Below are positions 22,238 through 33,464 of a DNA stretch of 64,000 nucleotides, in pieces. The notes beneath the pieces were generated by a model that saw only the letters and a list, made by a program, of their open reading frames with translations, was not told the origin of the DNA and did not search any database. Position numbers and translations under genes: made by a program. Positions within the stretch are counted from its first letter, which is position 1; each line of letters opens with the position of its first letter. Origin of the DNA: Salvia splendens (lineage: Eukaryota; Streptophyta; Magnoliopsida; Lamiales; Lamiaceae). The stretch spans positions 11,083,901-11,147,900 of the forward strand of contig NC_056042.1 in assembly GCF_004379255.2 (NCBI RefSeq), in the 5' to 3' direction.

Positions 22238-24520
22238 ATTCTTTCTCGCTCTGAACCCGAGAGTCTTCTTTGAAAATCTTTGGTCTAGCCTTGTTCCACT
22301 AGATTGTCTAATCAATGAAAATGCTCTTAGCACTCCCGCCACTCGCGCTCAATGAGGAAAAAAGGTAACTTGTTCTTTTTCAAAAGAAAGTCAAGATGTT
22401 TAAAAGTTTGAAATGGAGAAATGACTCATGTAGTTAATTTGAGTAAACAGATGAAAATACCATGTTTAAAGAAAGAGTTGATGTTTCTTGATTTGGTAGC
22501 ATGCTTAAAGAAAGAGTTAGTATGTCTTTTCTTGGCTAAAGACTGCGAATGTATAAAAGAAATAATTTTTCTTGAGCGGAAAAAGGTACTGAAATATGAA
22601 AGTATAAAGTATATGAGTTTGGTACCAATTATTGAAATGATACCTCTTTTTGAGTAGTCATTGAATCATGTTGCTTGAATGGGGAAATCGAAATTTCCAA
22701 GAACTTAGAATACTTAGTTATGCATTCCTTCTAGAACACAATATGAACTCGAACTTAGAAGTACAGTATGAACATTTCTCGCTTTCCCGAGCGACGAAAA
22801 GAAAAGGACACCCGATAAGAAAGAACCTAGCTCTACAATATAAGTAAACAGAAATGGCGTGTTACGCGGATGAGCGTTTTGACGAACGGAGAGTACCAAG
22901 GAGTCATAATCTCCACATACGGTCATCTGGCGTGATCGTAAGGTGAAAGTAGCTTGTGACCAAAGTTTCCCATGACTCGTTTACCATCTTCTATAAAGAG
23001 TCAAACAACGGAGTATCACCATCGTAGTTAACCAGGAAGATTTATCAGCAACGCTCACTTGGATTACCATGAATTTCATTTTCTCGCATCCCCTTGATCA
23101 AAATACTTTTGTTGAATTAAGATCTTAAATGACTTCCTTTGCAAGGTAATGTGTCATTATTTTCTCTCTTCTATGTCAAGGTTGTGAATCACTTTCAGTT
23201 TTGAGCTTGCTCCCTCATGTTTTTCTGATAACCTCCAGTGAATACAATCCTTCTTTACTCATTCTGTATAAAAGCAATACTTTGACTCCCTGAATTCTTG
23301 CCAACGAACTCTTGTACTCGGAGCTGCTTTATTTATACCCTTCAGAATGAACATGTTTCCCTAAACAATTGTCTTTTCAATGATATATTCCTCAAAGATC
23401 ATTAGTGGACCTTTTTGTTTTCAAAAGTGCTTCTTGACAAGCTCTTTATTTTATATGAGTAGTTCCCTCTTATTAACTCCACTACAATTATTCCATCATG
23501 TTTGAGCTCTTCGGCAACTCCAGGTCTAAAGCAATTTGCTCTCTCCCTGAACTAGTTTGCTCTGATTGTCTTCTCTACTAGTTAATTTCCTTGAATTGAT
23601 TATAAACTTTGTGAATTCGTTAACGTGATATATTATCACGATATTGTTGACCCAAAAGGGTAGTTACTTGTTATTCCTCTTCTCAAATCCACTTGAGCCC
23701 AATCATTTTTAGTCTCACTATATTGGAGCAGCCATTTGGTGAGACCTTAAACCTTTTAATTTGACCCTTTGTGTTTTCAGACACACTTATTGACAAGCTC
23801 TTTGTTTTACATGAGTACTCTCATTTTCGGACTTCAAATATGACTGTTGTCTCTTGATTTGAGCTTTTCTGCAAGCTCCATGTTAAAGTTGGCACATTGC
23901 TTCTCCCTTGGCTAGTTTCCTCTTGTTGCCCTCTTTATTAGTTAGTTTCCCTGAACTACTTATAAACTCTAAAAATCCTATTGATATGATCTTCTATCAC
24001 AGTGTTGTCGAGCAAATTGCAATTGTTTGTTCTTCCTATTATTTTCAAATCCATTGGTAACCAACCATCTCAGGTCTTCATGTTATCATCTGGGGATACT
24101 GGAAACTTTTCTACTTCACTGTTCATTTTGATTATTTTATTGGCAACCTATTATAGACATTTGCATTCTATTCATCATATCCCACTTTTGCAATTTATTC
24201 CATCTGGCAAGCTCTTCCCACAATAAAATTCTCAAGCTCTATGGGTATAGCTTAAGCCCTTTGAAGTTGTATCTTTTCTTTTCCGGGAGTGAGCATAATG
24301 AGCCCAATTGAGCCTAGTCTTTGCACTTCATGAAAACCTTTGTTGCAAGCTACTGGTGAAAGTTTGTGGTGGACCAAACACTCACGTAATTGAAATACTT
24401 ATAATCATTTTATTTTCATGGCTACCTTGGAGCCTACACAAAGCAAGAACGATTCGAATATTTCCTCATGGGAGGCAAGACATTGACCACTGCAGAAAAA
24501 AAAAAAATAAAATAAAATAA
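22238..24520. other. Non-coding internal region of the retrotransposon
   Basis: No Gag or Pol motif is visible in any frame. A diverged direct repeat with a period of about 356 bp starts near 23433 and 23789 (ttgacaagctcttt). It shares tgagctctt/tgagctttt, ctagttt and tataaact blocks in the same order. The region appears to be filler, as in large retrotransposon derivatives without coding capacity. Confidence 0.6.
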
Positions 24521-24522
24521 AA

Positions 24523-25001
24523 AAAATCCTACGCCGACGAACGTCGAATCGAATTGAAATTTAACATCGGAGAAAAGGTCTTTTCGAAAATATCCCTTTC
24601 CAAAGGAATAACCAGATTTTGACTCAAGGTAAAGCTGAAACCACGATTTATTGGACCCTATGAAATTCTGGAAAAAGAGGGCCCAGTAGCATATCGCTTG
24701 GCATTACCACCCAACTTTGGGAACGCACACAACGTATTCCACGTCTCCCAACTTCGAAGGTACGTGTTCGACCCAAAACATGTGATTTGCCACGAAGAAA
24801 TCGATCTAAAGCCTGACCTGAGTTACGAAGAAAAGCCGGTAGAAATACTAGATCGAAAGGTGCAGCAGCTTTAGAATAAGTCGATTACTATAGTGAAGGT
24901 TTTGTGAAAAAAAAAAAAAAAAAAAACCACGGACAAGAAGAAGCAACATGGGAGCTAGAAGAGAAAATGAACGAGAAATATCCCAAGCTTTTTGTCTAAT
25001 T
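24523..25001 (+). pseudogene. Integrase C-terminal remnant of a Ty3-type Pol
   Basis: One frame shows the order typical of the end of plant chromovirus polyproteins: a KVF-containing segment, KLKPRFIGPYEILEK, AYRLALPP, then HNVFHVSQLRRY. VEILDRKVQQL follows, and a tail leads to EEATWELEEK, which resembles a chromodomain-type ending. In-frame stops (near 24602 and 24873) and an A-run at about 24909-24926 break it. It identifies the element as Ty3-type. Confidence 0.8.
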
Positions 25002-25032
25002 ACATCCTAAATTTCGGGACGAAATTTCTTTT

Positions 25033-25045
25033 AAGAGGGGTAGAA
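25033..25045 (+). promoter_or_regulatory. Polypurine tract
   Basis: aagaggggtagaa lies directly before the right LTR and would prime plus-strand synthesis. Confidence 0.85.
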
Positions 25046-28000
25046 TGTAACGACCCGCTAAGCCGATATTATTATAATCAATATTAATAGCTCAATTATC
25101 TAAATAAGTAACTTTTGTGCGATTAAATCCGAGCCACGATAGATTGTCGTCGTTGTTTGTTTTGACGATAGGCAAGTAAATAGAACATGTAAATATATTA
25201 CACCTATATGAAATTAATAAATTTAAATAAATAAATAAATAAATAAGATCCCAAAATCAAAATTTTGATGTCCGATACATCCAACAAAAGTCCAATAAAA
25301 TTTAATCTATACATCCTGCGTTCTAATAAAAATCGGGAACTTCAACGCGGACAACCACAAACTTAAACCGATCATACCTACACCAAATTAAATAAACAAT
25401 TAAATAAATACTCAATTAATTATTTAAATAATTAAATTAAAAAAAAGGTGGATAGAGCAGATCCTAGTGCATCAACTTTTCAGAAACATTAAATGCTTCA
25501 TTTAATTTGAGATAGGAATATGTACAACTTGCTACCCACGGCACTTTCACCGCCATCTTTATACATATACGTAGATATTACTCATTTTCCCCCACCCCAT
25601 ATCACCATCACACCATCACACCATCTACTCTCTCTATAATACTCCTTCACAATCGGTTTTTCCCTAACTTCAATTCTCTGCAACAAGAACTCACAAGAAC
25701 AACACTTATCTCAATCAAATTCAAGAAACCGTGAACCAAACTTGAAAGACGGAGCTATCAGTTGTTTTCTCAAACTCTGTTGAAGGTATACTCCCTCCCA
25801 ACTCCAATTCCTTTTTAGTATATCATACGGGAGCATGCCATACAGTTTAGAACTCAAATATCTACTAGAGCGTACCACTCAGAGATCGAACCAAATTAAA
25901 AGAAACCAACACCGAAACCAACACCGAGCAAACTTTAATAATCGAATACCCGCTTTGATTAACCAAAAATGCGAAAGAACATAACTTTGAATAAGGAGAA
26001 CTTATCTTTCGGGGTTGTGCGGGGCTGTTCGGGTTGGTTTCGGGACGAATCGGGGGCTGCGGTGATGTTTCGGGGCTGCACGACCACCGACGGAGCAGCG
26101 GCGAACAGCAGCCGACGGCTCGGTGCAGATGACGACGGGGGCGAACAGCAGCCGGGCTCTGTGCAGCGGCGAACAGCAGCCCGGTTCTGGGCAGCGGCGA
26201 CAGCAGCGTCCTCCCGGCGAGACGGCAGCAGCTCTTCCGGCGGATTGGCGGAGGTGGTTGGACGCTGAAGACGACCTTCGATTCTGTGGTGAATCGGGCG
26301 ATGGCGGCGGAAAAATTTGGGGGTTTCTTTTTCCTTGTGGAAGGGAAGGGAAGAACGAGAGCCGTGACTCTCATCGCTGGAATCGCGGCGGTGACGGAAC
26401 GGCGGAGGTGAAAGGCGACGCCAGATAGAGGATTTCTTCAAATTGTCGAGGAGAGAGAGAAATAGAGATAGGGAGAGAGAAATAGTGAGAGACGAAGGAG
26501 AAGGTGGGAGTATAAATGGGCCTATTTTGTTTTTTTAGAATTGGGCCTTTGTTTGTTTAAAAAAAAAAAAAAAGAAATCTGGCCTTAAAGCTAATAGGAT
26601 GATTTATTTGATTTGGGCCATTCTTTTTAGTTGGCCATTACTAAATAAAATGAAGATGGGTTAATAATTGTTTTGGGCTTTAAAATTTTAAATTGGAGAT
26701 ATAAGGTTGGAAAAGAATTAAGTCTTGGGCATTTTAAATAAATCTTTGGGCCGGTAATTAATTGTGACAAATTATTTAATTAAATCCCGAAATAATTTTG
26801 AAGTATGAATAATTTATCCCAAGTCCGGAAAACATGTAATTTTTCTTAACAAAGGAAAATAGTTGCGATAATTCAATTGTGCACTTTTATAATTGTTCGA
26901 TATTATGATGGAAAATACGAGGAGCCAACGGAGGAATTATGGGCGTAAGCGGCCGACCGGCATCGCCCCGCGACGCCTCGGGCGGCCGCTAAGGAAATGG
27001 AAAGAAAGAGGGAGACGACGTTCTCAAGTCACAAAAATAATTAAGTTTAATAAAGAAGTGCTATTAATTAAATTCCCCAATTTAATAAATTTAATTAATA
27101 TGCAAGTTTCTAAAATTTTCTAACGGTGAACAAACGATAAAAGAAATAAAGTAGGGGCATGCATTCCTAGAGAAGTATGTGAATTTTCTCGAGTCTTATT
27201 AGTACGTTATTTGTTTTCAAAAGGTTATCTCCGGGAGTTAAGGGTGGAGTCAGGAAAATTCAAGTTAAGGAGTTTTAAGCAGTCGAGGTGAACTTTCTTA
27301 TCCTACATATTAATGTGGATAAAAATGCAAATTATTTTGAGGTGATATGTTATGAAAACTCGAACCTATGTTCGTTGCTGTTTCAAGTGATGTTGTCATG
27401 CCATAAATATTTTGTGTATGATGCCTATCTGTTGGCTACGGCCAAGTGAATTATGAATGATGATATAAGTCGAATTCGGGTCCCAGTGAGGGTGGTGTCC
27501 CCGCTCGGACTAGTGTACACAAGCTACCTCTGTCATGTTGGGCAGAGCAGGTGACCGTGGAAGGTGGCCACCTTCCCGGCACAAGGATACCTCTGACATG
27601 TTGGGCAGAGAAGGTGACCGAGGAAGGTGGCCACCTTCCCGGCACATGTATGTAAGGTGACCGTGTGAGAACACCATCTCAACGGCACAATATGATCAGA
27701 TATGGCTAAGTACAGGAAAAAGGGACTGCAGTCCAATGTGATATTTTTAGTAAGCTCGGGTCTTTTCAACAACACCCCGAGTGTTACTGTGATGATGGCT
27801 TGACAATATTTTCAAATGTATATGTGTAATTTTCGGCAATGTGTTCACTGAGTACTTTTTGTACTCAGCCCTGCATATATTTCTAAATGTGCAGGTTGAG
27901 CAGCGAAGTGGTGGAGGAAGTGCTATTGAGACAAGACATTTAATTCAGTCAGATTTTGACTCTCGGAGGTTCATGTCTTCATACATGGAACCGCGTTCAT

Positions 28001-28251
28001 TTGCTTCCGTTGTGCATTTTAAAAGACTCAAGTCTATTTTGTTCAAAACTCTGATATTTTGAAATTTTTACAAACAATTACTCGAGTCTTCATGATCGAG
28101 TATCTTTCTTCTATGTATCAACATTTAATTAGTCATGTCTCGCAACCAATGCTTGATTTTATTTTTCCCCTTATTTCTTTCCCCGCTTCTTTAATCCTCC
28201 CCTAGTCGCGATCAACCGTGTTTTCTATCCTTAGAAAATGCGGTCGTGACA
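25046..28251 (+). repeat. Right LTR (3206 bp)
   Basis: Nearly identical to the left LTR at a constant offset of 6028, and 6029 after the A-run. It abuts the cyclin coding sequence, so any LTR promoter in the plus orientation would read into the cyclin box exons. Confidence 0.93.
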
Positions 28252-28256
28252 TTACT
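28252..28256. repeat. Target duplication, right copy (ttact)
   Basis: Five bases immediately after the right LTR end (gtgaca), identical to 19013-19017. Removing one copy together with the element restores the cyclin reading frame. Confidence 0.95.
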
Positions 28257-31010
28257 CGCCGGAATACTCACCGGAATACTCACTGAATCTCGATTCTCGG
28301 CCGCCGGACGCCGTGGAGTCTATCGCCGGACTGTTGGAAGACGAGATGGATCTAGCCGGAATCAGCAGCTTCCGCGCCGTCGATCAGCCGATCGAAGCGT
28401 CGATTAGATCGGAATTCATCGCATGGATTCTCAAGGTATATTTTATTTCCTTTTTCCAGATTCAGGCGTGCGATTCCGGCTACCGTGCGCCGGTGGATAG
28501 AGTAGCTTCACTTTACTGTTAAATTGATTGAAAATGGAGGCGGCGCAATTTTAGAACTGTATCTATTATGCGCCGGTGTGAGACGATGGAACGGTAATTC
28601 TTTGGCGCATTTATGATATATGCTTTATAGGTGTTCGGTTGATAAGATTAAATCTCATAATTAAATATGTATCATGTTTGGTTCATAAGATTGAACCCTT
28701 CAACTTAACTTAATCTTAGATGGATAGTCTCATGATAATTACTCATAGCCTCCCCCTCCAACTAAAATAATCCCACAACTTAATTCTAGATGGATAGTCT
28801 CATGATATTAGTCAAGGCAATCGACGCCTTTGTGTATTGGTCTTTTGACTTTGACCGAAGCTTTGTGCAGGTGCATCGATATTACGGTTTTCAGCCGTTA
28901 ACAGCGTATCTCTCCGTCAACTATTTTGATCGTTTCGTTTCCTGTCATCACTTGCCGGTAACAATTCTGTCACCGTTTAAGTATTTACTGTTTTGCATTT
29001 GACGTGTAAATTATAAAAAAATCATTTATCAATAGACGTTCGATTTAATTGGTGTATCAATATATACTGATAATACTACTCGCTCCCTTAAATGCCCCAA
29101 TTTAGACGAGTTTTAAGAAATTATTTGATTTTATAATGTAAATAGGTAGAAAAGTTAGTAAAATATGAAGCTTAATTATATATTGATTTTTATAATAAAA
29201 TATTAGTGGAATATAGAATTATTTGTAATAATGAAATGCGACATTTATTAGTGTACGGATAAAAAAGGAAAAATAAGATATTTAATGACGGATGAATAGC
29301 GTATTGTTTATCGTTGGACATTTTTGTAAGTATGCCTATAAATATAATCCATCCACCCACTTACAAATCATTTAATATAATGCAATGTTTGGTATAAATG
29401 AATAAAGGTGTTGCATAATTAGTCTGCATACATAATAAAGCAATTTAATGACGAGAATTATTTTAATTGTTCACTAAATACTAAGTTGACGTAAACACCC
29501 CACTATAAGTATCCAAGTCCAATTATTGAAATTGACGCTATATAGATTTTGCTTATCAAAACCAATTTCATTTAATAATAATAAATCTAAATGATGACGG
29601 GAAAAAGTGAAGAACTTTATTAGCACGATGCTTAATACCGTAATTCGTAAATATTAATTAAATAAACACAAGAGCAATCTTAGATGGTAGCTAGGATGAC
29701 CCATTTGTCTCATTAATTATTCATAACTATATCTAATCTTTGATATTTTGTGTGTTAAATTTTGTGGCAGAAAATGAATGGATGGCCGCTGCAACTACTA
29801 TCAGTTGCATGTTTGTCTTTAGCTGCAAAAATGGAGGAACGTCTAGTTCCTTCTCTTTTGGATTTTCAGGTATATATTGATTGTAAATTATTCACCTTGA
29901 GCTAACTTTAATTTTCTTTATTAATTTAGAAATATGTTTGTCAACTATTGAAATCTTACTTTCATCTAATTTTGCCATCAAATTAATTACCCCATAATTA
30001 ACTAAAATTGATTTCAACGTGATTGGAAGAATTTAGCTAAAATCCAATACTATTTCAAAATATAGTATGATATTTTAATAAATCATTTGATTATATTAGG
30101 TTGAAGATGCAAAATATATTTTTGAACCAAGAACTGTTCAAAGAATGGAGCTTCTTGTTCTAAGAGTCTTAGATTGGAGACTTGGATCCATCTCCCCATT
30201 TTGTTACCTCTCTTTTTTCGCGCACAAGATTGATCCATCTGGAATTTATAGTGACTTCCTCTCTACAAGGGCCAGAGAAATCATCTTCTCAACAATTCAA
30301 GGTATATGTATCCAATAATACCTGATTGATTTTCTAACTGAAACAAGGTTTAAATTTCTTCTTTCTATATTAACAGAGACCAGCTTGCTTGAGTGTAGGC
30401 CATCTTGCATTGCTGCTACAGCAATTCTGTGTGCAGCAAATGATTTGCCGAGTTTCTCTCTCATCACTGCTCACCAAGCTGACTCATGGTGTGATGGACT
30501 CAATAAAGTAATTAATTAACTATGAAAATAATATTTATATATATAGAAATGTAATCAAATGCAAACTCAAATACTGTACAAATTTAAAACTATGATCTGA
30601 ATCATTAGAAAATGTCAATAAATGATAAAATAATAACAATTAAAAATATCAATACAGCATCAACGGTTGATGATGTATTGACACTGTGTTGACATTTTTT
30701 GTTGCTGTTATTTTGTTATCTGTTGACATTTTCTAATGGTCCAGATCATAGTCTGGAGTTTGTACCGTATATAGAAATTAATTGGTGTTATATATTCTTG
30801 ATTATGCAGGATGAAATAATGATGATTCGATTGAAAATGAAGGCAAAGAAGCAACCAAAGGTATTCCCAGAGGTTCCAGTCACATACAGAGCAAGCACTG
30901 GTTCATTGTCTTCTTCATCTTTATCTTTTAACAGAAACAGTGGTGGGATGGATGAAAATGAAGGGACTCGGATTAAGAGGGTTAAATATGATCAAGAGTT
31001 GCATAATTAA
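28257..31010 (+). CDS. CYCD1: Cyclin D1 body: cyclin box and C-terminal region
   Basis: This is the rest of the gene after the element. The exon 1 remainder encodes three near-repeats of PEYS followed by the acidic VESIAGLLEDEMD. Exon 2 has the conserved YYGFQPLTAYLSVNYFDRF. Exon 3 has WPLQLLSVACLSLAAKMEE. Exon 4 has VQRMELLVLRVLDWRL and the start of the C box, exon 5 completes it (CIAATAILCAAND), and exon 6 is the tail. The first in-frame AUG after the element is in DEMDLAG (28344-28346), upstream of the cyclin box. A transcript starting in the right LTR could in principle yield a cyclin lacking the LxCxE motif. That is speculation. Confidence 0.85.
30575..30772. mobile_element. MITE in intron 5 of the cyclin gene
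   Basis: The ends pair over about 45 bp: left tgtacaaatttaaaactatg and right its inverted, slightly diverged copy ending agtttgtacc. The block cattagaaaatgtcaa and its inverse are nearly perfect. It leaves the splice sites intact. Confidence 0.75.
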
Positions 31011-31928
31011 AGTAAAAAGAAGAGACTGGGTTCTAGAATAATATTTCCTTTGTATTTTTTCTAATTTGAAGAGTGATTAGCAATAAAAGGTTTGAATAGT
31101 ATTGTGAGGTTTAATTATGGACAAAGTTTGCAGGATTTCCAGTTTATGGAACTGTTTTAGTACTATAGTGGGGAGTGGGGTATGAATGAATTCAATTCAA
31201 TTCAATTGAGGCATGCATTACTGAATTAATAGAGATTGGTGGGACCAAAAATGGCTGTGAAAAATCAATCGAGAGAGCAGAAATTTGAGTGAGGCTGCAG
31301 CCTGCAGCTACTTAGTTTGAGAGGCTCCATTAATTTATGAATATTTATTCATTTTTCATATTTTTTTAGTGATGAGTATGCAGCGTGAATAGAAAGTCCA
31401 CGTGTGTACGTGTGGGAATTGTCATTTTTTTATATTTGTATATATTTGGATTTTCTTTCTTTTAATTTTGTTTCACAGGACAGCGACGTGTCTTTGTTTG
31501 TACTAATAAATTTACAAAGGTTTTATTTTGTTTATTCAGTTTTTTCTTGTAACATTAGATTGGGGATGATGGTCTTTCTCAGATTGTGCAAATGCATTTG
31601 ACTGACAATAAGGATTTTGTAGCATTCCCATTTGTTTTTATTTATTTAATAATATACGAGGGATAATGAATTAGTGAAATATAAATATTTTTACTAAAAA
31701 TAATAAAAATAAAATGTGATAAATTTTGCAGGACCTAAATTGGAATAACTGACTAACTTCCTTGGATGATGGTGGGAGTAGTAAAATAGACCGTGACAAA
31801 ATTTTCTTAGTTGAATTTGTTTATTACTTGTTAGACTGTCATCTCTTACGTACAGTTTTATCGACTAAAAAACTTGAATTAAAATCCTTTGCAATGGTGA
31901 ATTATTAAGTGTATAAATAATTAATTTA
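31011..31928. other. Cyclin 3' region and intergenic DNA
   Basis: The first 100 bp or so after the taa stop are probably the 3' untranslated region (aataaaagg near 31082 is polyadenylation-like). No gene was recognised beyond that. Confidence 0.4.
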
Positions 31929-32209
31929 CTCCGTCCAGGCTAAGATGACACATTTCTTGGCCGGCACGAGATTTTAGGAGTTAAGAGTTAATTTGTTTAA
32001 TAGGAGGGAGAAAATGTGAGTGTAAGTATAAAAATAGAGAAAGAAATGAAAGATGAATAATTTAATAGGAGTGAGAAAAAGTGGTTGGGTAGATTAATTG
32101 GAGAGATAAAGTTCCAAAAAAAGAAATGTGTCATCTTAGTTATGACAAACTAAAAATGAAAATGTGTCATCTTAAGTGAGACGGATGATCTTAAGTGAGA
32201 CGGATGGAG
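31929..32209. mobile_element. Stowaway MITE
   Basis: It starts ctccgtccaggctaagatga and ends gtgagacggatggag, with TA on both sides. The right end shows a short duplication (gatcttaagtgagacggatg next to an earlier copy). Confidence 0.75.
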
Positions 32210-32457
32210 TATTGTATTCTATATGGGTAGTGATAAATTAACAAAAATTATATATACAATGTTGGGGGTATATTTGTCCTTTTCCATCATTTGCAATAAT
32301 TAATTAAGTAACCTATGTAATTGTACTTCAAATTTACATTATAACCCCTTATATTAATTAAGGAATTGATAATAATACTTTCAACTAAATATGAAAAAGA
32401 AAATGCTTAATTTTTTTTCTAATAAAAGTATTTTATTTTCATAAATTTAAACAAATA

Positions 32458-32763
32458 CTCCCTCCGTCCCGCTTTAGCAGTCCCGGTTGAGTCGGGCACA
32501 TGTTTTAAGGGGTATTTAAATGTGCAATAAATAAATGATGTAGTGGAGGTTGGGTCCCACTTTTAAACAATTTTTTTACTTTTTTTGCTTTTAAGTGTGT
32601 AATAAATAAATGATGTAGTGGAGGTTGGGTCTCACTTTTAAATGATGTAATAAATAAATTGATGTAGTGGACATCAATTTTTATGCACCGAGTTCAACCG
32701 GGACTCCTAAAGTGGGACACCCGAAATTGATCAACCGGGACTGCTAAAGCGGGACGGAGGGAG
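32458..32763. mobile_element. Stowaway-like MITE with long perfect ends
   Basis: The first 33 bases (32458-32490) and the last 33 (32731-32763) are perfect inverted copies, starting ctccctccgtcccgctttag; TA flanks both sides. Internally, atgatgtagtggaggttggg is duplicated. Perfect ends suggest a fairly recent insertion. Confidence 0.85.
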
Positions 32764-33464
32764 TAGTTTTCACCATGCTTTTTTATAGTTTTAACCAAAA
32801 ATATGAAAATGATTTACAAGAAAAAGAATAAAATAAAAAAGATAGTGAAAATATTAAAATTAAATTAATAATTATTAAATGAAATTTAATTTTGAAAAGA
32901 ATATAATAATTATTATATTACTATAAATTTATTTGAAGATTAATATTTCTAGAATTATATATTTTTCACTTTACTTCATACTTAACGTTTTTTTATAAAA
33001 CAATTCTTGTAAACTTATTTTTTCATAAACTAATTTAAATTGTCCTTTCATTCCAAAAAATAATTATATATTTCTTAATTTGAATCTTGTATGTACTTGT
33101 ATTTTATTTCATGTTCTTCAACTATTTTAATATAACACACGGAGAAATATGCAAAGAAAGATCAATATATGATCATTTGATCTTATTGTCAAAATTACAT
33201 GAGTGAAGATTTAATTATCTAATATTCAACTAAAATGCAAAAAGAAAATAATTATATATTTTTTAAATGTTTTATTTTCAGAAATTTAAACAAATATTTA
33301 CATCATGTTTTTTTTATAGTTTTAACAAAAGATATGGAAACAAGTTTAATGAAGTAAAAAAAACAAAAAAAAGGACAGTGAAAATACTGATAATTAAATT
33401 ACACTTTATTAAATCTAATTTGAAATTATAAAATTATTTGTAGATTAATTTTGCTAGTACATTA
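32764..33464. other. AT-rich intergenic DNA
   Basis: Nothing recognised. A phrase around tttataaattt/cagaaatttaaacaaat recurs from the sequence before the MITE (32440) at about 33280, suggesting an old duplication. Confidence 0.35.

Larger units (their letters stand above)
19018..28251 (+). mobile_element. Young non-autonomous Ty3-type LTR retrotransposon (chromovirus-like)
   Basis: A 9.2-kb element with 3.2-kb LTRs (19018-22222, 25046-28251), a tRNA-Met-type primer site, a polypurine tract and a 5-bp target duplication. The internal 2.8 kb has no gag, protease, reverse transcriptase or RNase H. Only a decayed integrase C-terminal end remains. Very long LTRs and that C-terminal sequence suggest the Tekay/Del group of chromoviruses, but this is an inference. 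It lies in the same orientation as the cyclin gene. The near-identity of the LTRs means a recent insertion, so an active helper element probably existed recently in this genome. Confidence 0.93.
18942..31010 (+). pseudogene. CYCD1: Cyclin D1 gene, split in exon 1 by an LTR retrotransposon
   Basis: Coding parts are 18942-19017, [element 19018-28251 and the second ttact at 28252-28256], 28257-28435, 28871-28957, 29771-29869, 30100-30301, 30377-30507 and 30810-31010. All introns have gt...ag, and phases agree throughout, giving about 324 residues if the element is removed. D-type cyclins bind and activate CDKA and direct phosphorylation of the retinoblastoma-related protein at G1/S. Visible features are LLCGE (LxCxE, residues 8-12), EFIAWILK with the cyclin N box from about residue 76, LSVACLSLAAKMEE in exon 3, and the C box in exons 4-5. 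The Ser-rich tail ends with basic RIKRVK. The insertion lies in codon 26. This allele is unlikely to make full-length protein. Confidence 0.88.

Noticed and set aside
28620..28790. Repeated agatggatagtctcatgat phrase in intron 1 of the cyclin gene
   Set aside because: Only a short two-copy repeat within an intron, without ends or target duplication that would define an element.
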